Part shown: one piece after another, positions 57,281-64,000 of the stretch | Layout of the letters: the number at the start of each line of letters is the position of its first letter | How positions within the stretch are numbered: position 1 is the first letter of the stretch | NCBI GenBank assembly: GCA_026702615.1 | Contig: JAPPBY010000014.1 | Coordinates: 62,001-126,000 of the forward strand | Direction: 5' to 3' | Source: Chloroflexota bacterium | GTDB taxonomy: Bacteria > Chloroflexota > Dehalococcoidia > Tepidiformales > Tepidiformaceae | DNA length: 64,000 bases | Made by a program: the position numbers and the translations under genes | Notes under the pieces: model-generated | What the model was told of the DNA's origin: nothing | Database searches by the model: none | Seen by the model: the letters and a program-made list of their open reading frames with translations, nothing else

Positions 57281-58839
57281 CCGACGATCCCGCCCGCCTC
57301 GCTGTCTGGAACGCGCTCCTCGCTTCGGCAGCGGAAGAGATGGGGGTGACGCTGTGGCGCACAAGCCACTCTCCCAACATCCGCGAGCGCCGCGACTTCT
57401 CCTGCGCCGTCTTCGATGCGAACGGTGAGATGGTGGCGCAGGCCGCTCACATCCCCGTCCACCTGGGAGCGATGCCGGAGTCGATCGCCGCGGTCTCCAC
57501 GCTTGCCCCCTGGAGCGAGGGAGACGTGGCCATCGTCAACGACCCATACCTTGGTGGCACCCACCTCCCCGACGTGACGCTGGTGGCGCCCGTGTTCTCC
57601 GGCGACGAGCTCATCGGTTTCGTCGCCAACCGCGCGCACCACGCCGACATCGGAGGCATGTCGGCAGGTTCGATGCCGGTCGCCACGGAGCTGTACCAGG
57701 AGGGCGTCATCATCCCGCCCCTCAAGCTGCGCGAGGCGGGACGGCTGAACGAGGCGCTTTTCGCGCTCATCCTGCGGAACGTCCGCACGCCCGCCGAACG
57801 TCGTGGCGACTTCGACGCCCAGCTCGGGGCGCTCAGTACCGGGGCCGCTCGCCTCCAGGCGCTTGCCACCCGCTACGGAAGCGACGAGCTCGCGCGCTGG
57901 ATGGCCGCTCTCACCGACTACGCCGAGCGGCTCACGCGGGCGGCCCTCGCCGAGGTCCCGGAGGGCGATTACCCGGCCGAGGACGTGATGGAGGGCGCGG
58001 ACGGAACGCTGCTCCCCATCTGTGCCCGGGTTTCCTTACGCGGGGACGAGGTCACGGTCGACTTCAGCGGCTCGGCGGAGGAGCAGGCCGCCTCGATCAA
58101 CGCCGTGGCGGCGGTCACGCGATCGGCGGTGGCCTACTGCGTGCGCTGCCTCCTGCCCCCGGATGCTCCCTCCAACGCGGGCGTCTTCCGGCCCATCGAG
58201 GTCGTCCTTCCCGAGGGCTCGATCGTGAACGCCCGGCCCCAGCGCGCCGTTTCCGCCGGCAACGTCGAGACCTCGCAGCGCGTGACCGATGTCGTGCTCG
58301 CCGCCTTTGCACAGGCGTTGCCGGAACGCATTCCAGCGGCCAGCGCGGGCACGATGAGCAACTTCACGTTTGGCGGCGTGCGACCCGACGGTGAACCCTT
58401 CGCCTACTACGAGACGGTCCCGGGCGGGGCTGGTGCGGGCCCCGAAGGAGATGGCGAGAGCGGCGTACAGACGCACATGACCAACACCGCCAACACGCCC
58501 GCCGAGTCGATCGAGAACGCCTTTCCTGTACGCGTGTGGCGCTTCGAGCTGCGCGACGGGACCGGGGGCAACGGGCGGCACCGTGGGGGTGACGGGGTCG
58601 TGCGCGAGATCGAATTCCTGACGGACGCAGACGTCTCCCTTGTCGGCGACCGCAGGGCCGTCGGGCCACCGGGGACGCAGGGCGGAGAGGCCGCCCAACA
58701 CGGCGAGAACACGCTGGTCCGCGCGAACGGGGAGCGCGAGCCCCTTGCCGGCCAGCAGCAGCTTCGGGTAGAGGCCGGCGACCGCGTGGAGGTCCGCACA
58801 CCCGGTGGAGGAGGCTGGGGTAAGGACGCCCACGCCTGA
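57277..58839 (+). CDS. hyuB: Hydantoinase/oxoprolinase subunit B (HyuB)
   Basis: 520 aa, the catalytic partner of HyuA. Characteristic: RTSHSPNIRERRDFSCAVFDANGEMVAQAAHIPVHLGAMP (shown in parts: NIRERRDFSCAVFDANGEM and AHIPVHLGAM), NDPYLGGTHLPDVTLVAPVF, NRAHHADIGGMSAGSMP (metal-binding His), and TFGGVRPDGEPFAYYETVPGGAGAGPEGDG (seen as FAYYETVPGGAGAG). Overlap of 4 nt with hyuA indicates coupled synthesis. The pair probably hydrolyses a cyclic amide with ATP. Confidence 0.94.
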   Translation: MTDDPARLAVWNALLASAAEEMGVTLWRTSHSPNIRERRDFSCAVFDANGEMVAQAAHIPVHLGAMPESIAAVSTLAPWSEGDVAIVNDPYLGGTHLPDVTLVAPVFSGDELIGFVANRAHHADIGGMSAGSMPVATELYQEGVIIPPLKLREAGRLNEALFALILRNVRTPAERRGDFDAQLGALSTGAARLQALATRYGSDELARWMAALTDYAERLTRAALAEVPEGDYPAEDVMEGADGTLLPICARVSLRGDEVTVDFSGSAEEQAASINAVAAVTRSAVAYCVRCLLPPDAPSNAGVFRPIEVVLPEGSIVNARPQRAVSAGNVETSQRVTDVVLAAFAQALPERIPAASAGTMSNFTFGGVRPDGEPFAYYETVPGGAGAGPEGDGESGVQTHMTNTANTPAESIENAFPVRVWRFELRDGTGGNGRHRGGDGVVREIEFLTDADVSLVGDRRAVGPPGTQGGEAAQHGENTLVRANGEREPLAGQQQLRVEAGDRVEVRTPGGGGWGKDAHA

Positions 58840-58882
58840 CCATCGACGGCTGACTCGCTGATCCCCTATCGTGGACAGTGCC

Positions 58883-59320
58883 ATGCCCGACCGCATCGAT
58901 CGCGAGATCGAGGAGATCCTGGCCCGCCTCGGAGAGGAGCCTCCCAAGCCGGGCGAGGAGCCGATCTCGCTGGAAAGCCGGAGGCGGGAACGGGGCCAAC
59001 CGTTCTCGTCCCGCATCGCGTCGGCGTTCGGTCTCAAGGTGAACGGTCCGACTCCCGCCTCGATGCTCTTCACGGGGGCCGGGGTGATGGTGGCGGGTCT
59101 CATCCTGGCCGCCATCTGGGCCGCACTGATCTGGATGGCCTTCATCGGCGTCGTGCTCTTCCTTGCCGCGTTCATCTGGTCGTTCGTGCGCCCGCGGCGC
59201 GCCGCTGTCTCTGCCCCGCCCGCCGCGAAGGGCGCTCATTGGCGGGGACGTTACGTCGAGTACGAGCCCACCCCACCGGGCGTCCTGGCACGGATCAGGC
59301 GTGCGTTTCGCCGTCGCTAA
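58883..59320 (+). CDS. Small membrane protein of unknown function
   Basis: 145 aa from the ATG at 58883 (MPDRIDREIEEILARLGEE); a GTG at 58871 would add four residues. A charged, soluble N-terminal part (residues 1-60, rich in Glu/Arg) is followed by two hydrophobic helices about 65-85 and 88-105 and an Arg-rich, Ala/Pro-rich C-terminus (RRAFRRR). I do not recognise a family. It lies 44 bp downstream of hyuB. Confidence 0.6.
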   Translation: MPDRIDREIEEILARLGEEPPKPGEEPISLESRRRERGQPFSSRIASAFGLKVNGPTPASMLFTGAGVMVAGLILAAIWAALIWMAFIGVVLFLAAFIWSFVRPRRAAVSAPPAAKGAHWRGRYVEYEPTPPGVLARIRRAFRRR

Positions 59321-59357
59321 GGGCGACAACCAACGCGTCGCCCCTCCCGGACTGCTC

Positions 59358-60695
59358 ATGACCACTCGATTCGTGATTGCCATCGTGCTGGCCACGGTGC
59401 TTGCGACGGCCTGCTCGAGTGGCGGTTCCGAGGACGCGTCCCCTACACCGGAGGGCCCCGCATCGACGACTACCGCAACGCCCACCGCTGCCGATGCCAC
59501 ACCGACCGAGACGGCAACCCCGTCCGCCGCACTCCCCGAAGTCGGCGAGCGCCTCGACCACAACCTGGACAACGCGATGGAGCACGTGCGTGTGCTCTCG
59601 GTAGCGATCGGCGAGAGGGTGTCCGGCTCGCAGGAGGCCAGGGAGACAGTTGCATACATCGCCGAAGCGTTCCGGAGCTACGGCTACGCGGTCGAGGTGA
59701 TGGAGTTCACGTATGAGACGCGCTTCCGGCAGGCGACCGTCACGGTCGGTGGAGAAACGATCGAAGGGGTTGCGCTGAATGGCGAGGCCACCTCGGCGAA
59801 GTCGGCCGAGGGGCGGGCGGTCGATGGTGGGCTCACCGGCAACGCTTCTTTTGGTGGCGCGATCCCGATTGGGAGCCGGAACACGTCCCGCCCGCAGGAC
59901 GCCATGATGTACATGGCCGCCGCCAGGGACGGGGCATCGGGGCTCGTGATCGTGAACCACGAACCCTGGCGGCTGGCCGGGTTCCCGATTCCCGCCCGCG
60001 ACGCCATACCCGTCGTCCTCGTGGCTCACACCGAGGCAGATCGCTTCTCGCGGGCGATCGCGGAGGGAGCCTCCATCATCATCGAAATCGGCCCCGCGCG
60101 TCCGGTGGCCATGAACGTCATCGCCCGCCCCGGCGAGGACGCTCGCTGCGACATCCTCGCAGGAGGGCACCACGACACCGTGTCGGCATCGCCTGGGGCG
60201 GTCGACAACGCCAGCGGCGTCGCCATCGTCCTCGAGCTGGCTCGCGCCTTTGCCAGCGACGGGCTCGACGAGGGGCTCTGTTTCGCAACGTTCGGTGCGG
60301 AGGAATCGGGCTTGTTCGGGAGCAGGGCGCTGGCCCGGAGCCTGGCCGAGGACGGCCAACTCCCGAAGATCATGGTCAACTTCGACGTGACTGCGCGGGG
60401 CGACGCCATCGAGGTCATCGGTACGCGGGCGCTGGTGGACCGGACGGTCGCGCTCCTCGAGCGGGAGGGTTTGCCCGCCTATGCGTCGGACCTGCCGGAG
60501 GGGTACGGAAGCGACCACTCGAGCTTCGCTGATGTGGGAGTCCCCGTGCTCTTCTTCTCCGACGGTGACGTTTCGCTTATCCACACACCCGCCGATGTCA
60601 TCGACCTCGTCGAGCCGGATGCCCTCGACCGGATTGGCGATGGCGCCGCCCTGATGTTGAGCGTTCTGCTGGCCGAGATTGCCGGAGGCCCCTAG
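59358..60695 (+). CDS. Lipoprotein M28-family zinc aminopeptidase
   Basis: 445 aa from the ATG at 59358 (MTTRFVIAIVLATVLATACSS). Lipoprotein signal with ATAC and a Thr/Pro/Ala-rich linker (25-70). PA-like insert about 150-260, then the M28 core: first Zn ligand in GGHHDTVSASPGAVDNASGVA (His and the bridging Asp), catalytic Glu-Glu in FGAEESGLFGSRALA, later Asp in MVNFDVTARGD and His in GSDHSSFADVGVPVLFF. Secreted surface aminopeptidase acting on peptides. Overlaps nothing; the downstream LysM gene has a promoter within the end of this gene. Confidence 0.92.
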   Translation: MTTRFVIAIVLATVLATACSSGGSEDASPTPEGPASTTTATPTAADATPTETATPSAALPEVGERLDHNLDNAMEHVRVLSVAIGERVSGSQEARETVAYIAEAFRSYGYAVEVMEFTYETRFRQATVTVGGETIEGVALNGEATSAKSAEGRAVDGGLTGNASFGGAIPIGSRNTSRPQDAMMYMAAARDGASGLVIVNHEPWRLAGFPIPARDAIPVVLVAHTEADRFSRAIAEGASIIIEIGPARPVAMNVIARPGEDARCDILAGGHHDTVSASPGAVDNASGVAIVLELARAFASDGLDEGLCFATFGAEESGLFGSRALARSLAEDGQLPKIMVNFDVTARGDAIEVIGTRALVDRTVALLEREGLPAYASDLPEGYGSDHSSFADVGVPVLFFSDGDVSLIHTPADVIDLVEPDALDRIGDGAALMLSVLLAEIAGGP

Positions 60696-60707
60696 CGAAC
60701 CTAGCAT
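60679..60707 (+). promoter_or_regulatory. Promoter of the LysM lipoprotein gene, likely leaderless
   Basis: -35 TTGCCG (60679-60684), 17-bp spacer, -10 TAGCAT (60702-60707), ending 8 nt before the GTG at 60716. It overlaps the last codons of the M28 peptidase gene. Confidence 0.6.
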
Positions 60708-60715
60708 GGCTCACG

Positions 60716-61297
60716 GTGCTCACCCGAACGTTCGCTGTGGCCTGTCTCCTCGCCGTGCTCGTCGCGGGCTGCGGGGACGACGACGATGTGGTTGAGCCGC
60801 AGGGGCGTCCCACGCTGAGCGACCCCGCAAGCGTTCCCACAGCCGTGCCCGACGAGGAACGCGACCCCTTCATCATCGATTCGGCACACGTGTACGCCCC
60901 CGGTCACACGCCGCCCGCCACCGTCGAGCCGGAGCCGCAACCGGCGCGCACCTACGTCGTCCGGGAAGGGGACAACTGCGGCGCCATCGCCACGCAGCAC
61001 AACATCACCATCGCGGAGTTGCTCGCGGCGAACCCCCGCATCAACGAGGACTGCACGAACCTCCACGTCGACGAAACCCTCAACATTCCGCCGGCGGACC
61101 CGGACGTCGTGACGGAAGAGGAAGTCGAGGAGCGCCCGGGCGCGGGACGGACCTACATCGTCGTGCCGGGCGATACGTGCGTTGCCATCGCCCAAGACCA
61201 CGACATCTCCGTGCAGACGTTCATGGTCGCGAACGGGCTGGACGAGGAGTCCTGCCTCACGCTCCAGGTCGGGCAGGAAGTGACTATTCCGGAGTAA
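60716..61297 (+). CDS. Two-LysM lipoprotein
   Basis: 193 aa, GTG start. Lipoprotein signal with LVAGC at the lipobox, a Pro-rich spacer, then two LysM repeats: TYVVREGDNCGAIATQHNIT...NPRINEDCTNLHVDETLNIP (about 80-125) and TYIVVPGDTCVAIAQDHDIS...LDEESCLTLQVGQEVTIPE (about 143-193), given here only by their first and last residues. Each repeat has two Cys, like the disulphide-bridged LysMs. It likely anchors to peptidoglycan. It is convergent with the CoA-transferase gene, overlapping 14 nt. Confidence 0.88.
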   Translation: MLTRTFAVACLLAVLVAGCGDDDDVVEPQGRPTLSDPASVPTAVPDEERDPFIIDSAHVYAPGHTPPATVEPEPQPARTYVVREGDNCGAIATQHNITIAELLAANPRINEDCTNLHVDETLNIPPADPDVVTEEEVEERPGAGRTYIVVPGDTCVAIAQDHDISVQTFMVANGLDEESCLTLQVGQEVTIPE

Positions 61298-62507
61298 GGC
61301 CGCGCAACTCCGCCAGCACCTCTTCGGTGTGTTCCCCCAGCTTCGGGGCGGGGCGGCGCAGCTCCCAGGGGCTCGCGGTGAGCACGTAGGGCGCGCCCGG
61401 CATCAGCGCCTCCCCATCCAACCCCTCGCCCGTCGTCGCGACGAAGTGGCCGCGGTCGTGCAGGTGGGGGTCGTCGACGGCCTCGTCGGGGGAGCGCACG
61501 GTGCCCCAGGGGAGGCCGCACGCCTGCGAGCCGCGGTACACCTCTTCGGCATCGAGGGTGCCGACGAAGCTTGAGACCTCCGCGAAGATCTCCTTCGCCT
61601 CGGGCGTGCCACGGGCGGCCATGCGGTTCATGGGGTCGTCGAAGCGCTCCTCGTCGAAGTTCGCGCCGAAGCCGTGCGACTGCATCCAGCGCTTCAGCTT
61701 CCCCCACGACTCGTTGCTGCGCCCGATGTTGAAGACGAGCACGTCCTTGCCGTCGCGGGCGCGGTGAATCCAGGGCTCGGTGCGGACGGTAGCCGCGTGC
61801 CGGCCGGTCTGGCGGATGATGTTCGTCTTCGTGTAGAGCCAGTGCGGGAGGCCGACCTCGGTGGCGGAGGAGAGGGCCTCGTGCATGGAGCAGTCGATGT
61901 ACTGGCCCTCGCCGCCGGCGTCGCGGCCCAGAAGGGCGGTGAGGATGCCCATGGCGGCGAAGTGGGCGCCGGTGTTGTAGGCCTGGTCGCCCTTGCCGTG
62001 GATGGGCGGGGCGCCGGGGGCGTCCTCGGGGTCGTAGCCGTTCATGTTCATGGGGCCGCCGGCGGCCAGCGCGACGAGGTCGGTGACGCGGTAGTGCGCC
62101 CAGGGGCCGTCCTGGCCGAAGGGGGTAAGGGCGCAGTGGATGAGGCGGGGATTGGCGGCGGCGAGCGTGTCGTAGCCGAGGCCGAGGGCGGCGGCGCGGC
62201 CGGGGGGCAGGGCCTCGAGGAAGACATCGGCGCGGGCGAGGAGGGCGCGGGCGGTCTCGCGGTCGGATTCGGAGCCCTCGAGGTCGAGGACGGCGGAGCG
62301 CTTGTTCGTGTTGTGGTACCAGAAGTTGAGCGAACGGTTGGGGCCGGGCTCGTCGTTGACGAAGGGGCCGACGCGACGCGCCTCCGAGCCTTCGGGGGGT
62401 TCGATCTTGACGACATCGGCGCCCATGTCGGCGAGGAGCTTGCCGGCGTATTGCCCCAGCTCGTCGGCGATCTCGACGACGCGCAGGCCGGCCACAGGAC
62501 CGCTCAC
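61284..62507 (-). CDS. CaiB/BaiF class III CoA-transferase (second gene)
   Basis: 407 aa from the GTG at 62507 (VSGPVAGLRVVEIADELGQY). CoA-transferase family III: the N-terminal KLLADMGADVVKIEPPEG, HYRVTDLVALAAGG, and the catalytic Asp in GGEGQYIDCSMHEAL. These enzymes move CoA between organic acids. The GTG overlaps the stop of the upstream CoA-transferase (GTGA). Substrate unknown; paired genes of this class often form heteromeric or sequential enzymes. Confidence 0.92.
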   Translation of the reverse strand: MSGPVAGLRVVEIADELGQYAGKLLADMGADVVKIEPPEGSEARRVGPFVNDEPGPNRSLNFWYHNTNKRSAVLDLEGSESDRETARALLARADVFLEALPPGRAAALGLGYDTLAAANPRLIHCALTPFGQDGPWAHYRVTDLVALAAGGPMNMNGYDPEDAPGAPPIHGKGDQAYNTGAHFAAMGILTALLGRDAGGEGQYIDCSMHEALSSATEVGLPHWLYTKTNIIRQTGRHAATVRTEPWIHRARDGKDVLVFNIGRSNESWGKLKRWMQSHGFGANFDEERFDDPMNRMAARGTPEAKEIFAEVSSFVGTLDAEEVYRGSQACGLPWGTVRSPDEAVDDPHLHDRGHFVATTGEGLDGEALMPGAPYVLTASPWELRRPAPKLGEHTEEVLAELRGLTPE

Positions 62508-63739
62508 ATGAACACCCCCGCTTCCGCGAACTCGCCGATCTCCGCCTCCGACAGGTCGAGCGCTTCGGACAGGATCTCTCGCGTGTGCTCGCCGATACGG
62601 GGGGCGGCGCGCTGCAGGACGCCGGGGGTAGAGGAGAGGCGGGGGGCGACGCCGTCGTGGGTGGTGTCGCCCATGTCGGGGTGGGGGAGGGTCTGCCACC
62701 AGCCGCGGGCGGCGAACTGGGGGTCGCTTTCGACGCGGTCCCCGGGCTTCTGGCAGACGGCGGCGCGCACCCCCGCGGCTTGCAGGAGGGCCATCAGGTC
62801 GTAGTCGTCGCGTTCGGCGGTCCAGGCGGCGATGTGCTCGTCGAGGGCGTCCTGGTTGGCACGACGGTCCGCGTTCGACCCGAAACGTGCGTCGCGGGAC
62901 CATGCGGGTTCGCCCATGGCGCGGACGAGGGCTTCCCACTCGGCGTCGTTGGTGACGGCCACGGCGATCCAGCGGTCCTCACCGGCGCAGGGGTAGGTGT
63001 TGTGGGGGGCGACGGCGGGCTCCCAGGCGCGGTTGCCGGGGGGCAGTCCCTCGCGACGCCAGCTGCGGCCGTTGACGGTGCGGTCGAGGACGGCGGGGCC
63101 GTTGAGCACGGTGGCGGCCTCGACCTGGGACATATCGATGTGCTGGCCCTCGCCGGTGCGGTGGCGGTGGTGGAGGGCCATGAGGATGGCGATAGCGGCG
63201 GAGTAGCCGGCGGTGTGGTCCATGAAGCTGTAGCCCCAGCCGGCGGGGGTGAGGCCGGGGAGGCCGGAGGTGAGGGTGAGGCCGCCGAGGGCCTGGGCGG
63301 TGGGTCCCCAGGTGGTGTGATCGCGGTCGCGGCCGGTGTGCCCGAAGCCCGAGATGGAGCAGTAGATGATGCGTTCGTTGAGTTGGCGCATCTCGGGGTA
63401 GTCGAGCTCCCAGGAGGCGAGCGTTCCAGCGGAGAAGTTCTCGATGACGACATCGGAGACGGCGATGAGGCGCTTCAACAGGTCCATGCCGAAGGGGTGG
63501 CGGACGTTGAGGAGGATGCTGCGCTTGTTGCGGTTGACGTAGTTGAAGAAGCCGGAGTTGTTGAGGGTGGGGCTATCGCCGACGATGGGGCGTCCGAGGC
63601 GGATAGGGTCGACGGCCTGCTCGTGCTCGACCTTGATGACATCGGCGCCGAAATCGGCGAGGTACCGGGTGGCGGTGGGTCCGGCGATGATCCAGGTGAG
63701 GTCGATGACGCGGATGCCGGAGAGGGGGAGGCCGGGCAT
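62504..63739 (-). CDS. CaiB/BaiF class III CoA-transferase (first gene)
   Basis: 411 aa from the ATG at 63739 (MPGLPLSGIRVIDLTWIIAGP). Family signatures: RYLADFGADVIKVEHEQAVDP, NRNKRSILLNVRHPFG, and the catalytic Asp in GEGQHIDMSQVEAA. A TATCAT hexamer ends 8 nt before the ATG, so the mRNA may be leaderless. It is co-transcribed with the downstream CoA-transferase by a 4-nt overlap. Substrate unknown. Confidence 0.93.
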   Translation of the reverse strand: MPGLPLSGIRVIDLTWIIAGPTATRYLADFGADVIKVEHEQAVDPIRLGRPIVGDSPTLNNSGFFNYVNRNKRSILLNVRHPFGMDLLKRLIAVSDVVIENFSAGTLASWELDYPEMRQLNERIIYCSISGFGHTGRDRDHTTWGPTAQALGGLTLTSGLPGLTPAGWGYSFMDHTAGYSAAIAILMALHHRHRTGEGQHIDMSQVEAATVLNGPAVLDRTVNGRSWRREGLPPGNRAWEPAVAPHNTYPCAGEDRWIAVAVTNDAEWEALVRAMGEPAWSRDARFGSNADRRANQDALDEHIAAWTAERDDYDLMALLQAAGVRAAVCQKPGDRVESDPQFAARGWWQTLPHPDMGDTTHDGVAPRLSSTPGVLQRAAPRIGEHTREILSEALDLSEAEIGEFAEAGVFM

Positions 63740-63864
63740 GGGAGGGGATGATACGCGGGCGTGTGGGGCCCCGGTCCCGGTCAGACGTTGGGCGCTGCGG
63801 TCCCACCCGGCCCGTTCGTGCTACGACTCGTCACCGTAGTCCAGACCCAGCGGCAGCCTTTGGC

Positions 63865-63916
63865 GGGAGGGTGGGGTCGGGGGACGGGAGGGGGAAGGGG
63901 TGGGTGGCACGGGGGG
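63865..63916 (+). repeat. G-tract cluster upstream of the CoA-transferase operon
   Basis: Nine runs of three or more G fall within 52 nt on the plus strand, the first eight separated by 1-2 nt. The plus strand is the template strand for the CoA-transferase operon. Strong quadruplex potential. No coding capacity was found in 63740-64000. Confidence 0.55.
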
Positions 63917-63926
63917 AAACAGACGC

Positions 63927-63951
63927 AAACGTCCGTTTCGGCTTGCAAGCC
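63927..63951. promoter_or_regulatory. Two adjacent inverted repeats beyond the G-tract cluster
   Basis: AAACG-TC-CGTTT (63927-63938) followed after 1 nt by the perfect 12-bp palindrome GGCTTGCAAGCC (63940-63951). Possible operator sites for the CoA-transferase operon or for a gene beyond the window end. Confidence 0.35.
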
Positions 63952-64000
63952 AAGCCTAACCACATGGCCCGGTCTCCCGTGCTAGCCTTGGGGTACACAG

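Overview
This is a GC-rich, gene-dense bacterial chromosome segment with no phage, insertion sequence or CRISPR array visible. The gene set combines an aerobic-looking Complex I operon, F420/luciferase-like oxidoreductases, Rieske and phytanoyl-type dioxygenases, many acyl-CoA enzymes, class III CoA-transferases and ThDP enzymes. That combination fits an aerobic, organic-acid-degrading Chloroflexota lineage (Dehalococcoidia/SAR202-like), but this placement is inference from gene content and no phylogenetic marker was tested.

Layout. 1-14 kb: catabolic and oxidative genes (truncated P450, PhyH-type dioxygenase, Rieske oxygenase, LLM oxidoreductase, DHA2 exporter, an orphan phosphohistidine-swivel protein, a retropepsin-like protein, YaaA, a ThDP enzyme, an alpha/beta hydrolase), a surface RCC1-type propeller and tRNA-Lys. 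14-24 kb: a tightly coupled nuoA-C-D-H-J-K-(65-aa gene)-L-M-N-ybeY operon in which every Fe-S subunit (NuoB, NuoI, NuoE/F/G) is absent. 24-29 kb: a membrane-anchored lysyl-oxidase-like protein, then a divergent ccr-acd-maoC acyl-CoA operon. 29-43 kb: housekeeping genes (UvrD/PcrA, DRTGG P-loop protein, second ThDP enzyme, GNAT, formyl-THF enzyme with a structured leader, PBP1A, GatCA, aminotransferase, pyrophosphatase). 43-53 kb: acyl-CoA dehydrogenases, two VapBC-like modules, cobalamin adenosyltransferase, NnrE, QueF and YhhQ, and a crotonase-peroxiredoxin-dehydrogenase operon. 53-64 kb: UvrC, HyuA/HyuB, two envelope lipoproteins and two overlapping CoA-transferases.

The strongest observation is at 50479-50940. 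The peroxiredoxin there is interrupted by an in-frame TGA exactly at the peroxidatic cysteine (PxxxTxxU), the rest of the protein is intact and has no cysteine, and a 13-bp stem-loop begins 16 nt after the TGA. I read it as a selenocysteine peroxiredoxin that ordinary gene calling would truncate at an internal Met. Other items worth following are the Fe-S-less nuo cluster, a recurrent TANNNT hexamer 6-8 nt before start codons that suggests leaderless transcripts, a plus-strand-specific hairpin before the formyl-THF gene, a perfect 19-bp palindrome abutting the retropepsin-like start, and paired operators 21 bp apart before a toxin-antitoxin module.

Start codons were adjusted from the longest possible reading frame where a ribosome-binding site, operon overlap or family length favoured an internal start; such choices are stated in the entries.
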